A stretch of 64,000 bases of DNA from Richelia intracellularis HH01 (GTDB taxonomy: Bacteria > Cyanobacteriota > Cyanobacteriia > Cyanobacteriales > Nostocaceae), in contig NZ_CAIY01000031.1 of the NCBI RefSeq assembly GCF_000350105.1, positions 1 to 64,000 on the forward strand, read 5' to 3'. The first letter of the stretch is position 1. Every line of letters starts with the position of its first letter. This document shows, in pieces, positions 30,771 to 40,684 of this stretch. The position numbers and the translations under genes are program-made. The notes beneath the pieces were generated by a model. It saw nothing but the letters and a program-made list of their open reading frames with translations. It made no database searches and was not told the origin of the DNA.

Positions 30771-31919
30771 AGATAGTTGAAATCATATGAACAACCAAGA
30801 CATTCTAGCAGAATCAGGGCAGCTAAAAAGATAGTTATGTATAAATAAAAATTTCTTCTCTTCTTTACCCAACTAAAAAATAGCCTGTTGATCAAGAGTT
30901 AATTCTTACACAAACATGAAATACATACGCAGTCACTTGTTAGTTAATTAGCAAGAATAGCGACTACATAGAAAATAATAAGGTAGTATTTAATACCTTA
31001 TTTCTGGTATTATCAATATAATTTGAATTTAAATGGCTGTGATTTATGACAAAGTTACTACTGGGATGAAACCCAAAAATTTGGTTAATCGTTCAACATC
31101 AAAATGTTTAGACATAACGATGATGAAAATAGTTTACTTTTACTGGTTTACACAACCTAAATTGACCAAACTATAATCCACAAATTCTACTGTTCTTAAA
31201 GTTCCTAAATCTACTGTTAAAAAGGGACTTGTTAACTCTTACGAATGACTAAGAATAAATTGGGGAGAGGGTAATTTTCTATTAATCATTAAACTTAGAT
31301 TTGATAATCTACTGCCCTACTAAAATCATTACATAATAACTCAGGGTCTAATTTATATTCTTTAACTTACTTATCTATGGTGGTTATTTTGATGGCAGCA
31401 TCAAATAAAACTGGTGTATTGCAATACTACAAAATACAAGAATACTATTGATATTCTCAACATAGCTACTAGATTAGCATGAACATATTAATATATGATT
31501 TTATCATTATAAAAGTATTGTTATAAACTATACCGAGTCTATGAAACTCTCGATGATGGTTGAATTCAGATTAAACGCCTATGGAGTAAATATTACAGAT
31601 AAATGCAAAATATGAATACCCTATATTCCATATGGCAAATGTACACTTTTATGTCACTGCTCTGTTTCATTGATAACAATGCCTCAAAAAATAATCTCTG
31701 CTTTTATTTTTCAGTATTTTCCATCTTGTTTGACCTAGAAATTAATGCTTTAAATCGATAAAACTTTTATTTCATAAAGTTTCAGTTTGCTCACATTTAT
31801 TGAGAAAGTATGATAAGAAAAATTGCTTATAAAAGTTTTTGACTAATTGTAATTTTAGAAGTTAAAGCTAAAGTATAAAGTCAAATTATTTCCCAAATTA
31901 TGAGGCTTGAAAGGCAAAA
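30771..31919. other. 1.1-kb AT-rich gene-free stretch
   Basis: Several short open pieces with stops in all frames; nothing recognised. The last part presumably holds the promoter for the radical SAM-glycosyltransferase pair. Confidence 0.5.
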
Positions 31920-32963
31920 TTGATTGACTCTTTGTTAACTAAGTTGAAAGATATTTTAAGAAAATACTTGGGTGGATTAGTTAATATTATGGCTCCACTA
32001 ATTGCAAATTACTATTTAACATATCGCTGCAATGCTCGCTGTCACTTTTGTAACATATGGGCATTAAAACCGGGAAAAGAGGCTGAATTTAAAACTATTA
32101 AGCATAATCTTCAAGATTTACGAATTTTAGGAGTCAAATACATTGATTTTACCGGTGGTGAACCCTTACTAAGAGATGATGTTGGGCAAATATATGCTGA
32201 GGCTAAACACCAGGGTTTTTATACTAGTATGACAACCAACACTATTCTTTACCCAAGAAAAGCAAAAGAAATTCAGGGTTCGGTTGACTTTTTGAATTTT
32301 TCCTTAGATGGTGCAGATGCGGAAACACATGATCAATCTAGAGGTGTAAAAATCTTTGATACTTTGTTAGAATCAGTACAAATTGCTAAGTCTTTGAAAG
32401 AGTATCCAGTATTAAATCACACGGTTACAGCTCAGAATTATGAACATCTATCAGAAGTGGGAGATTTAGGCAAAAAATTAGGTGTGAGGATTTGGTTAAA
32501 TCCAGCTTTTACAGCGCATGAAAATTATAACTCAAAGAAGAATCCTACTCCTGAGATGATAGCTGCAATTAAAGCAGTTGCTAAGAAATATAATAATGTC
32601 GGTTACAATAAGGCTGCACTAGCATTTATTGAAGCTGGGGGCAATCAAACGACCAATCCCCGCTGTAAAGCAGTGGATGCAGTCGTTGCCATATCTCCCA
32701 ATGACGAACTGTTGTTGCCTTGTTACCATTTTGCTCAAACTGGGATTCCAATTAATGGGAAACTCCACGAGTTATATCGGGAGTCAGAAAAGGTCGAAGA
32801 GTACCGCCAATCCCAAGGTAAGCTGGATGTTTGCAAAGGTTGCACAGTTTGGTGTTACCTGATTCCCAGTTTCTTTATGGGTGTGGACAAATATTGGTGG
32901 TTAAATCAAGTAACCTATGCCAGCGAATTCCTGGCCCGAAAACGATTCTTACAACGAGCTTGA
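31920..32963 (+). CDS. Radical SAM protein with C-terminal Cys cluster
   Basis: A 347-residue protein. The radical SAM 4Fe-4S motif CNARCHFC lies at about residues 38-45, followed by FTGGEPLLRDD (the GGE SAM-binding motif). A C-terminal cluster (CKAVDA, LLPCYHF, CKGCTVWC) resembles a SPASM-type auxiliary Fe-S site. The frame opens with TTG at 31920, preceded by AAAGG. The only ATG before the Cys motif (Met24, 31989) would remove a likely N-terminal helix, so TTG is preferred. The substrate is unknown. It overlaps the following glycosyltransferase by 47 bases, implying coupled translation and a shared pathway. Confidence 0.85.
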   Translation: MIDSLLTKLKDILRKYLGGLVNIMAPLIANYYLTYRCNARCHFCNIWALKPGKEAEFKTIKHNLQDLRILGVKYIDFTGGEPLLRDDVGQIYAEAKHQGFYTSMTTNTILYPRKAKEIQGSVDFLNFSLDGADAETHDQSRGVKIFDTLLESVQIAKSLKEYPVLNHTVTAQNYEHLSEVGDLGKKLGVRIWLNPAFTAHENYNSKKNPTPEMIAAIKAVAKKYNNVGYNKAALAFIEAGGNQTTNPRCKAVDAVVAISPNDELLLPCYHFAQTGIPINGKLHELYRESEKVEEYRQSQGKLDVCKGCTVWCYLIPSFFMGVDKYWWLNQVTYASEFLARKRFLQRA

Positions 32964-34320
32964 TCCGCTCAATTCTCTGCTATCTGATATTTCCATAGCA
33001 GAGGATTTGCAAGCAGAGGTGGAAATGAATGATCTATCTCTACCATCGAGATTTCAAAGTCGCAGGTGCAAGGCTGCTCTGGTTTTAACACTAGTCTGGA
33101 GTGGTACTGTTGCTCTGAATTTAATCTCTTGGGGCTCTTTGTTTGTATTGGGGCTCACTACTATTCTAAGCCTTCATGCCTTGGTGACGGTCTTTACTAA
33201 ACCTAGGGAAAATACATCTCAAATTCAGGGTGGTTTTCCCCAAGTTTCCTTAATGGTAGCAGCCAAAAATGAGGAAGCTGTTATTAGCAATATTACTTAT
33301 AATTTATGCAACTTAGATTACCCATCTGGTAAGTATGAAGTGTGGATTGTAGATGACAACAGTAGTGATCGCACCCCCCAATTACTAGCGACACTAGCAG
33401 AACAATATGCCAACTTGAAAGTCTTTCGACGTTCCCCAGATGCTGGCGGGGGCAAGTCAGGGGCGTTGAACCAGATTTTACCACTAACAAAAGGAGAAAT
33501 TTTAGCAGTATTTGATGCAGATGCCCAAGTTAGATCGGATATATTGCAACAAGTTATACCCATATTCGGACGAGAAAAAGTCGGTGCAGTACAAGTCCGC
33601 AAAGCTATTGCCAATGTTAACACGAATTTTTGGACTAGAGGACAAATGGCAGAAATGGCACTAGATGCTTATATGCAGCAACAACGTGCTGCTATTGGTG
33701 GAATTGGGGAATTACGAGGTAATGGTCAATTTGTCCGTCGCCAGGCCTTATTAAGCTGTGGTGGCTGGAATGAAGGTACAATTACTGATGATTTGGACTT
33801 AACTTTACGGTTGCACTTAAGTCGTTGGGATATTAACTTTATCTTATTCCCAGCAGTATTTGAAGAAGGGGTGACTCAGCTTATCTCTCTTTGGCATCAA
33901 CGTAGTCGTTGGGCTGAGGGAGGATACCAACGCTATTTAGACTACTGGGATTTAATTCTCCGCAACCGCATGGGAGTTAGGAAGACCTGGGATTTATTAA
34001 TGTTTGCTATTACTATGTATATTTTCCCCATGGCAGCAGTACCTGATTTAATTATGGCGATTATCAAACACCGTTTGCCTTTATTTATTCCCATCAGTAG
34101 TTTGACTGTAATTATGTCCTTAAATGGTATGTTTCATGGTTTAAGGCGCATATATCAAGACAAAAGTTTTCGCGCTTCTGATTACCTGAGAATTTTGTTA
34201 CAAACTCTGCAGGGAACCCTATATATGCTTCACTGGTTTGTAGTAGTAAGTGCAACTACTGTCAGAATGTCAGTTAGACCAAAGAGCTTAAAATGGGTGA
34301 AGACTATTCACCAAGGTTAG
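32917..34320 (+). CDS. mgdA: GT2 glycosyltransferase, probable monoglucosyldiacylglycerol synthase
   Basis: A 467-residue processive-type family 2 glycosyltransferase. Membrane segments lie at about residues 52-90. The catalytic domain shows VDDNSSDRTP, FDADAQV, TDDLDLTLRL and the QRSRWAEGGYQRYLDY motif, and further membrane helices follow (about 345-450). N-terminal and overall pattern match cyanobacterial MgdA (Sll1377 type), which adds glucose to diacylglycerol in the first step of galactolipid synthesis for thylakoids. The ATG lies inside the preceding radical SAM gene (47-base overlap). Cellulose-synthase-like alternatives cannot be excluded from sequence alone. Confidence 0.85.
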   Translation: MPANSWPENDSYNELDPLNSLLSDISIAEDLQAEVEMNDLSLPSRFQSRRCKAALVLTLVWSGTVALNLISWGSLFVLGLTTILSLHALVTVFTKPRENTSQIQGGFPQVSLMVAAKNEEAVISNITYNLCNLDYPSGKYEVWIVDDNSSDRTPQLLATLAEQYANLKVFRRSPDAGGGKSGALNQILPLTKGEILAVFDADAQVRSDILQQVIPIFGREKVGAVQVRKAIANVNTNFWTRGQMAEMALDAYMQQQRAAIGGIGELRGNGQFVRRQALLSCGGWNEGTITDDLDLTLRLHLSRWDINFILFPAVFEEGVTQLISLWHQRSRWAEGGYQRYLDYWDLILRNRMGVRKTWDLLMFAITMYIFPMAAVPDLIMAIIKHRLPLFIPISSLTVIMSLNGMFHGLRRIYQDKSFRASDYLRILLQTLQGTLYMLHWFVVVSATTVRMSVRPKSLKWVKTIHQG

Positions 34321-34409
34321 CGAATGCTATTCATTCTAATCTTGACAATGAATTCCCAAATATCTTGTCAGGATTATAACAAAGGTCACTTAACTTATCT
34401 CAAAGAATC

Positions 34410-34442
34410 AACCCCAGTCGTAGCAATAGACGAGCTGGGGTT
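34410..34442 (+). terminator. Terminator-like hairpin after the GT2 gene
   Basis: AACCCCAG at 34410-34417 pairs with CTGGGGTT at 34435-34442. An inner TCG/CGA extends the stem after a one-base bulge, around a 10-base loop. It lies 90 bases after the stop. The following U tract is weak, so termination is inferred from stem GC content in AT-rich surroundings. Confidence 0.55.
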
Positions 34443-34621
34443 CTATAACTTAAATAAATTTGTTGAATACCCACACAACAATCATAACTACCTAAGTATA
34501 TATTCATGTCGTTTTAAGTGTAGAACACTGACTTAATTACTTTTGAAAGCAAGCTGCGTAATAAAAAATATTATTTGTAATAATTTCCCTGTATTATCTA
34601 CCTGAGCCCTTCAATCAAATC

Positions 34622-34647
34622 CAATATAAGGTTAAAATCTTATATTG
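34622..34647 (+). promoter_or_regulatory. Short perfect stem just upstream of ccmP
   Basis: CAATATAAG pairs exactly with CTTATATTG around an 8-base loop, ending 29 bases before the ccmP TTG. It might affect translation of ccmP if transcribed, or be an operator. The function is only a guess. Confidence 0.4.
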
Positions 34648-34675
34648 CAACTGATAGTTACTAGAGAGCATAATC

Positions 34676-35317
34676 TTGGGCATAGAACTACGCAGCTTTG
34701 TATTTCTTGATAGTCTACAACCTCAACATGCAGCATACATGGGAACAGTAGCCCAAGGTTTCTTACCACTGCCAGGAGATACATCCCTATGGATTGAAGT
34801 TTCTCCCGGGGTGGAAATTAATCGGATTACAGATGTAGCACTTAAAGCTGCTTCTGTACATCCTGGTGTACAGGTAGTAGAGCGATTATATGGTTTGTTG
34901 GAAATTCATTCTAGCTCCCAAGGAGAAACTATATCCGCAGGACAAGCAATTTTGGCACACATAGGATTAGGGAAAAATGAATGTCTAAAACCCCGTGTAA
35001 TTTCTAGTCAAATTATCCGCAATATTGATCCTTATCAAACCCAGTTAATTAATCGCACACGACAAGGACAAATGCTATTAGCAGGGCAAACCTTATATGT
35101 CTTAGAAGTTGAACCTGCTGCATATGCTGCACTTGCTGCAAATGAAGCAGAAAAAGCTGCAGCTATTAACATTTTACAAGTACAAGCAGTAGGGAGTTTT
35201 GGCAGACTTTACTTGGGTGGTCGAGAACAGAATATTCTTGCTGGTGCAGATAGTGCATTAACTGCAATCGTTAATACAGCTGGTAGAACACCCTCCCATA
35301 GTAATCGTCAGGAGTAA
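34676..35317 (+). CDS. ccmP: Carboxysome shell protein CcmP (tandem BMC domain)
   Basis: A 213-residue protein, the exact length of known CcmP. It has two fused bacterial-microcompartment domains (about residues 1-100 and 101-205). Markers are [40 protein letters not shown] and [20 protein letters not shown]. CcmP forms a double-layer pseudohexameric shell pore thought to gate metabolites in the beta-carboxysome. The frame starts with TTG, since homologues begin with the GIELRS residues directly encoded there and no ATG is in frame upstream; a GAGAG sequence lies about 12 bases ahead. A pentapeptide-repeat gene follows after 5 bases. Confidence 0.93.
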   Translation: MGIELRSFVFLDSLQPQHAAYMGTVAQGFLPLPGDTSLWIEVSPGVEINRITDVALKAASVHPGVQVVERLYGLLEIHSSSQGETISAGQAILAHIGLGKNECLKPRVISSQIIRNIDPYQTQLINRTRQGQMLLAGQTLYVLEVEPAAYAALAANEAEKAAAINILQVQAVGSFGRLYLGGREQNILAGADSALTAIVNTAGRTPSHSNRQE

Positions 35318-35322
35318 AGTTT

Positions 35323-35994
35323 ATGGCAAATAAGAAGCATCTAGCTGTACTCAAAGCTGGTGAAGTTTCTTGGATAAATTGGAAAAGTCAAAACCCTGAA
35401 ATTAAGCCTGATTTCAGTGGTGCAAATCTTTCTCAATTTCACTTAATAAAAGTGGATTTAAGTGCTGCTAATTTTAGTGTTTCCAATTTGAGTGGTGCTA
35501 ACCTGAGTCAAACAAATCTCAGTGGTGCCAATTTTATTGGTGCTGACCTGAGTAATATAGATCTTAACCACGCTATTATTTGTGATGCCAATCTAATTGG
35601 TACTGATTTAAAAAATGCAAACTTAAGACATGCAGATCTTGGTTCAGCCAAACTTCACCGCAGCAACCTCTGTTTTGCAAATCTTATGGCTGCTAATTTG
35701 ATTACAGCTGATCTAAGCAGGGTAAATTTATATGGTGCAGAATTAATAGGTGCTTATCTCTACAAAACAAACTTATACCAGGCTAATTTGACTCAGGCAC
35801 ATTGTGGTGGTGCATTCCTTCTAAAAGCCAATTTAAAGGAAACTGATTTAAGTAAAGCTGACTTGAGATGGACTAATTTAAGTATGGCAAATCTAAGTGG
35901 TGCTAATTTGAGCAGTGCTAATTTAAGTATGGCAAATCTAAGTGGTGCTAATTTGAGTGGTGCTAACCTTCAAGGGGCAATTATGCCTGAATGA
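35323..35994 (+). CDS. Pentapeptide-repeat protein
   Basis: A 223-residue protein made largely of A(N/D)LXX pentapeptide repeats from about residue 30 to 220. It is predicted to fold as a right-handed quadrilateral beta helix. The first 28 residues are non-repetitive. It starts 5 bases after the ccmP stop, so the two are probably cotranscribed. Function is unknown; pentapeptide proteins include DNA mimics and thylakoid lumen proteins, but no signal peptide is seen here. Near the end a 40-base exact direct repeat with 45-base period shows a recent internal duplication of three pentapeptides. Confidence 0.92.
   Translation: MANKKHLAVLKAGEVSWINWKSQNPEIKPDFSGANLSQFHLIKVDLSAANFSVSNLSGANLSQTNLSGANFIGADLSNIDLNHAIICDANLIGTDLKNANLRHADLGSAKLHRSNLCFANLMAANLITADLSRVNLYGAELIGAYLYKTNLYQANLTQAHCGGAFLLKANLKETDLSKADLRWTNLSMANLSGANLSSANLSMANLSGANLSGANLQGAIMPE
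35873..35957 (+). repeat. Tandem 45-bp duplication within the pentapeptide gene
   Basis: The 40 bases 35873-35912 recur exactly at 35918-35957, an offset of 45 bases or 15 codons, adding three pentapeptide coils without breaking the frame. Confidence 0.9.
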
Positions 35995-37532
35995 TAAGTA
36001 TTTCTGATGTATAGTTATGTATTTGTATATGTATTTAGTCTATCTAATTAGTCGAATCCAGTTTTGACTTTCCTACATATCTTATTTTTTCTTCTTGATT
36101 TTTGTATTTTTCCCGGTAATAATGTCTCTGACATGTTAATATGCTAAATGCCTGCTTACCTCTTTTATCTATAGCCTTATTACTCTACTTTAAATCTATT
36201 CCAGACTATCTTTTTTCAAGAATTGCCCCTAACAATTACCTGAATACCAAATATTTTAATGTTTTCCCATCAAGTTGCAGAGGTATTTTTTCAACGTCTA
36301 TAATATCTCTTTAGGTTAAGTTAATGTTATAAACACCTAACCATCTAAATCCTTCTACTTGAAGTATATTACTGTTAAATTAATTCTGGTTTGGAGACTT
36401 CTAAGTTTTGGATTGGTATAAAAATTAATGCTAATCTTTTAGATGTGGAAGTTCATATTCTGGACTATGCATTTGATATTAAGCACTATCGGATGAAACC
36501 TTATTTGCAACAACCCACTTTTGGCGAGGCGTATCAATTATTTAATCTTACAGACAATATTTGAATTGAAGTACTATAACCATAGTACTTTTTCACCCTG
36601 CTATACAGCATTCATTTTAACTTGATTCAACTTACTGCTGCAATTAATATTGATAGCATAGAAGCATTTTATCTCTATAACAATCTAAAATTGTGGGTCC
36701 TAATTGGAATTACGACAAATAGAAAAACTTTCAAATCAAGATGATTTCCATTGCACTTATGGTAATTATAGTCTATTGCAAGGGTAGTTATTATTTAGGT
36801 ATGGAATTCAAGCTTCAGGTACTTCTAAGCATTGTCTTTTTCTCACTACATCTTAATTTTACTTCGGTCATCAAGCATAGCTATGGGTACAATTGTCAGA
36901 ATGAGCATAATTGAGAATAGATATTCTAGTTTCCAATTACAACATTTTACTATCTATAATTAAAGATAAGAATATAATAATTATTCTCACTGAGACTTCG
37001 TCGAAAATTATAACTATCAAACAGTATTTATATTAAATATTCAAAGTATTCTATATGATTAGGTTGTGAATTATGAAAGTATTAATTATGCTTATTATTA
37101 CCAATGATATCCGCCATATTAGGAATATGGGTGCAATAAATCAAGGAATTTGTACAGTAAAGAGATTAATGAATAAATCATTTCCCATTCACGAGGATAA
37201 ATAACAATTAGTGATAGTAATCTCCAAGAATTATTGCTACTAACAAATACTTAACTCAATAATTATATTTGATAGTCAAAAGTTAGCATAACGATATATC
37301 AACTTGTATACAAAAGTGGATGATTTAAATTTCAAACTTGATTTCTAAGATAGGACTATTTCATCAATGGCATTGATTGATGATATCCGAATTAAAATGG
37401 AGGAATATAATTCTGTTTGGTTACAATAATTTGAAGCGTTAGAACTTACATCACTTAAAGCTAAATTAATAAGATAAGATTCCTTTTCTGCAAAAAATTT
37501 TATATCTGCAAAATAATAATTTCTTGTGTATT
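35995..37532. other. 1.5-kb decayed region
   Basis: Contains a 61-codon coding-like remnant (36379-36564) listed separately, and a shorter one near 37367-37430 on the plus strand (MALIDDIRIKMEEYNSVWLQ). A 43-codon ATG frame at 37073-37204 lacks support. No intact gene. Confidence 0.5.
36379..36564 (+). pseudogene. Coding remnant, unknown family
   Basis: An open stretch of 61 codons ending at TGA 36562-36564 contains LLDVEVHILDYAFDIKHYRM and KPYLQQPTFGEAYQLFNL. It has no proper start and is closed upstream by TAA at 36376-36378. Composition is clearly protein-like compared with its surroundings. I do not recognise the family. Confidence 0.4.
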
Positions 37533-38411
37533 TTAGTAACTAATCCAATCACTCCAACCACCTGTGTATAATTTGGCATTTTGTATCCCAGCTAACTCCA
37601 GGGATAATAGGTTAACACAAGCAGTTACTCCGGAGCCGCAGTAAACTATGATATCCTTTATTTTCTCAATTTCTAACCAACGTTGTCGTTGCTCTAGGGA
37701 AGAAAAGAAATAACCTTGGCAATCTATGGCTTGTTGCCAAGGAAAATTCACTGCACCAGGAATATGACCAGCAACCTTATCAATTGGTTCCTGAATACCT
37801 TTATAACGTTCTACCGTTCTAGAATCTACTAAAACCACTCCTGGCAGGTCTTTACACTGCTCAACTGATTCTCGCTCTGCAACCATTTGTGGTTGAATAT
37901 TAGGGATAAAATTGCCCTCACACAGGTTAGGTATTGTATCTGTTAAATCATATCCTGCTGTTAGCCATGCATTAAAACCACCATCTAGTACTCTAACTTG
38001 TTCATGCCCCATGTATTTTAGTAACCACCACAAACGGGATGCAAAAGGCTGAAAGGAGTCATCATAAGCTACAACCAAAGTTTTTTGACGTTCTATTCCA
38101 ATAGCCGATAGTTTTTGAGAGAACAATTCAGGTTTTGGTAATGGGTGCCTACCTCCATGTTGCCTTACAGGACTTGAAAGATCATGATTTAAATCTAGAT
38201 AATAAGAGCCCTGAATATGTCCATGTTGGTATTTATGCCGCCCTAGATTTCCTTTTCCTAGAGAAAAGCGACAATCTGCGATCACAATTTGTGGATCTGC
38301 CAAATTCTTCTTCAACCAATCACAACTGACTACCAAATGATTATTCATAAGCCATAGTTTCTTATTCATTAAACTTAATTGATAATTAGGATCAATAAAA
38401 AACACTGACAC
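37533..38411 (-). CDS. Thiosulfate/3-mercaptopyruvate-type sulfurtransferase
   Basis: A protein with two rhodanese domains (N-terminal inactive, C-terminal active). The active-site loop is VYCGSGVTAC, where CGSGVTA is typical of the SseA mercaptopyruvate or thiosulfate sulfurtransferase group. It transfers sulfur to cyanide or thiol acceptors in the cytosol. The long frame opens at 38411 (292 codons), but the conserved part begins at MNNHLVVSCDWL. The likelier start is therefore Met22, codon 38346-38348, giving about 271 residues. That also leaves room for a promoter between it and the divergent methyltransferase gene. Confidence 0.92.
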   Translation of the reverse strand: MSVFFIDPNYQLSLMNKKLWLMNNHLVVSCDWLKKNLADPQIVIADCRFSLGKGNLGRHKYQHGHIQGSYYLDLNHDLSSPVRQHGGRHPLPKPELFSQKLSAIGIERQKTLVVAYDDSFQPFASRLWWLLKYMGHEQVRVLDGGFNAWLTAGYDLTDTIPNLCEGNFIPNIQPQMVAERESVEQCKDLPGVVLVDSRTVERYKGIQEPIDKVAGHIPGAVNFPWQQAIDCQGYFFSSLEQRQRWLEIEKIKDIIVYCGSGVTACVNLLSLELAGIQNAKLYTGGWSDWISY

Positions 38412-38418
38412 TAAAACG

Positions 38419-39300
38419 ATGAAAAATGCGGTAAGTTTTATTCCCCAGATGACAGCAGATAGTTCTTTTACATTCTTCTCAGCAGAGTTTAGTGAGTATT
38501 TTCATAGCCGTCATGGTGCACGCCAGGAAAGTTTTGGTAAATTTGTCATTCCTACACAATTAGCAATTAAGGCAAAACAACAAAGTCTAAGAATATTAGA
38601 TATTTGCTATGGTCTAGGATATAACACTGCTGCAGCTTTAGAAACTATTTGGACTATAAATCCTGATTGTCATGTAGAATTAATTGGTTTAGAAATCAAT
38701 CTCTGCGTACCGCAAAGCGCAGTAGAATGGGGTTTATCTGCTAACTGGAGTACTAAATACACAGATGTATTGAGACAACTTGCTTTTACTCAACACATCA
38801 ATAGTGATCACCTGACAGCCAAATTACTCATGGGTGATGCAAGAAATTTAATTCAATCTCTAAGTAAATCTGGCTTTTGCGCAGATGCTATTTTTCTTGA
38901 TCCCTTCTCTCTACCTAAGTGTCCCCAATTATGGACTGTTGAATTTATTAGACATGTAACTCAGTGTCTGCATTTTAATGGGTTATTGGCAACTTATTCT
39001 TGTGCTGCGGCCATACGTACTGCTTTTATTACTGCTGGTTTATCAATTGCTTCTACTCATCCTGTGGGTAGACTTGCTCCTGGTACTATTGGTGGGTGGA
39101 CATTAAAGTCAAACGCTTACTTGCCGCTTTCCCAACAAGAACAAGAACATTTACTTACTAATGCAGCTGTTCCTTACCGCGATCCTCAATTAAATGATTC
39201 TGCAGATTCAATTATTAAGCGACGAATTCAAGAACAAAAATACTTATCTCTAGAGCCCACATCTCATTGGCGAAAACGATGGTCACAATTCAAGAGTTGA
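38419..39300 (+). CDS. MnmC-type tRNA methyltransferase domain protein
   Basis: A 293-residue SAM-dependent methyltransferase of the MnmC methylase (DUF752) type. It shows FFSAEFSEYFHSRHGARQES near the N-terminus, the SAM-binding motif ILDICYGLGYNTAAAL, DAIFLDPFSLPKCPQLWTVE, and LLATYSCAAAIRTAF. In E. coli MnmC this domain finishes 5-methylaminomethyl-2-thiouridine in wobble tRNAs; the oxidase domain is absent here, as in other stand-alone cyanobacterial copies. The substrate tRNA base is inferred. It is divergent from the sulfurtransferase gene. Confidence 0.88.
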   Translation: MKNAVSFIPQMTADSSFTFFSAEFSEYFHSRHGARQESFGKFVIPTQLAIKAKQQSLRILDICYGLGYNTAAALETIWTINPDCHVELIGLEINLCVPQSAVEWGLSANWSTKYTDVLRQLAFTQHINSDHLTAKLLMGDARNLIQSLSKSGFCADAIFLDPFSLPKCPQLWTVEFIRHVTQCLHFNGLLATYSCAAAIRTAFITAGLSIASTHPVGRLAPGTIGGWTLKSNAYLPLSQQEQEHLLTNAAVPYRDPQLNDSADSIIKRRIQEQKYLSLEPTSHWRKRWSQFKS

Positions 39301-40684
39301 CGACGGAATGGTAATTTATATCTAAAACCATATTATTTTAGATACAACTAGGATTTTCTCTATATCTAGAATAGTTAGATTTATAGTTAATGTATATCAG
39401 AGTACAGCGATCTCAATGAGGTTAAACTATAGAAAACACCTGTATGAAATACATCATAGTTACATATTATGTGTAGTGCTAATAATTTATTTAGCATACT
39501 TTGGAGATCAAAATATTTTATCTAAGAGGTGAGAATTTACCAGGGATAATAAATAATTTGCTAGCAAATTATTTATTAAAGTAATTAATTAACTATATTA
39601 ATTATTAGAACTTTTAGAATATTAAGCGAGGCTATAAAGATAGTGAATGAATATGTAAGATTATAAGCTTTGAAATAGTGATTACTAATGTCTATGAAAA
39701 TGTAAACTTCATAAAAATATCCTTAATTTAATTTTAAAATATTTCATTAGAGAGGATAGTTTTATCTATTCTATTGTTTCTTATGTAGTAGAATATCAGT
39801 ATAAATAAGTAATATTTTATGAGTCCTTCTGTTTTCAGAATACCTTAAGTATTACCATAATTTTGATTTATAAAGATTTCTACTTGATGCAGGAAAATCT
39901 AATAATTATTAATTGCATAGACTGCAAAATATTTTATAGATAAGTATAGAGCTAGAATATACAAGTATATGATTTTTAATCAAGCTTTTTAATAGAGTGA
40001 AGTAATAAGAAATATTTTGTTCATTTTTCCTGAGAGTATATAAGCTAATAATAGCATGTTTATATTGATAGTAATGAAGCTCCTAAATATATAGTAAGCA
40101 TTTAAGGTTAAATTCCTATTAATCACTATTATTTTGATGTGTATTCTGTTTATTACTAGTAATATTTATGATTAAAGTATCCTTGTATCTGACACCAATA
40201 CTTTAAATTACTGTTATCCTGTATTTTGATGTATAGATTGTTACAAATATAAGTTTTCCGGTGAGATAAAGAATGCTAACTCAATCCAATAATAAGGAAT
40301 ATCTTAAAACTAAATTCTCAGAATGGAGATTGGTATTTGATTACTCATTTAAGTTTAGGGACATAAAGCTTCTACTTTTAATAAGAAAAAAGTAATTTAC
40401 ATAAATTCACCTAAAAGAAAAGGGAAATGGTTGAAATTGAGTTGATGATTTCTGATCAGTTTCTGCATTTACAACAAGTGGGGTTATTCTCTGAGCTTAG
40501 TTAATCTGTTTAAAACGTTTTTAGCTTTATATGACTTAAAGTTAGTTTTTCTTGGTAAAAGGAACTTCAAAATCAACTGAGATTAATAATTTTGTTGGAG
40601 ATGAATGATTAACTGTTATTATATGAGCCTAAATATATATTGCCAGATCACTTATTATAGTTAATCTACAATTAACAGCTCATT
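39301..40684. other. 1.4-kb AT-rich gene-free stretch
   Basis: No gene recognised. A 32-bp perfect palindrome at 39547-39578 is listed separately. The end presumably carries the glmU promoter. Confidence 0.5.
39547..39578. repeat. 32-bp perfect palindrome
   Basis: Bases 39547-39562 are the exact reverse complement of 39563-39578, centred on GCTAGC, with no spacer. It lies about 250 bases past the end of the methyltransferase gene. Origin unknown. Confidence 0.85.

Larger units (their letters stand above)
34321..34675. other. Intergenic region with hairpins before ccmP
   Basis: Contains a terminator-like hairpin at 34410-34442 and a short perfect stem at 34622-34647, 29 bases before the ccmP start. 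No gene is supported; the 70-codon frame at 34324 has no family features. Confidence 0.5.

Noticed and set aside
34324-34536. 70-codon frame after the glycosyltransferase
   Set aside because: It contains the terminator-like hairpin and has no family features.
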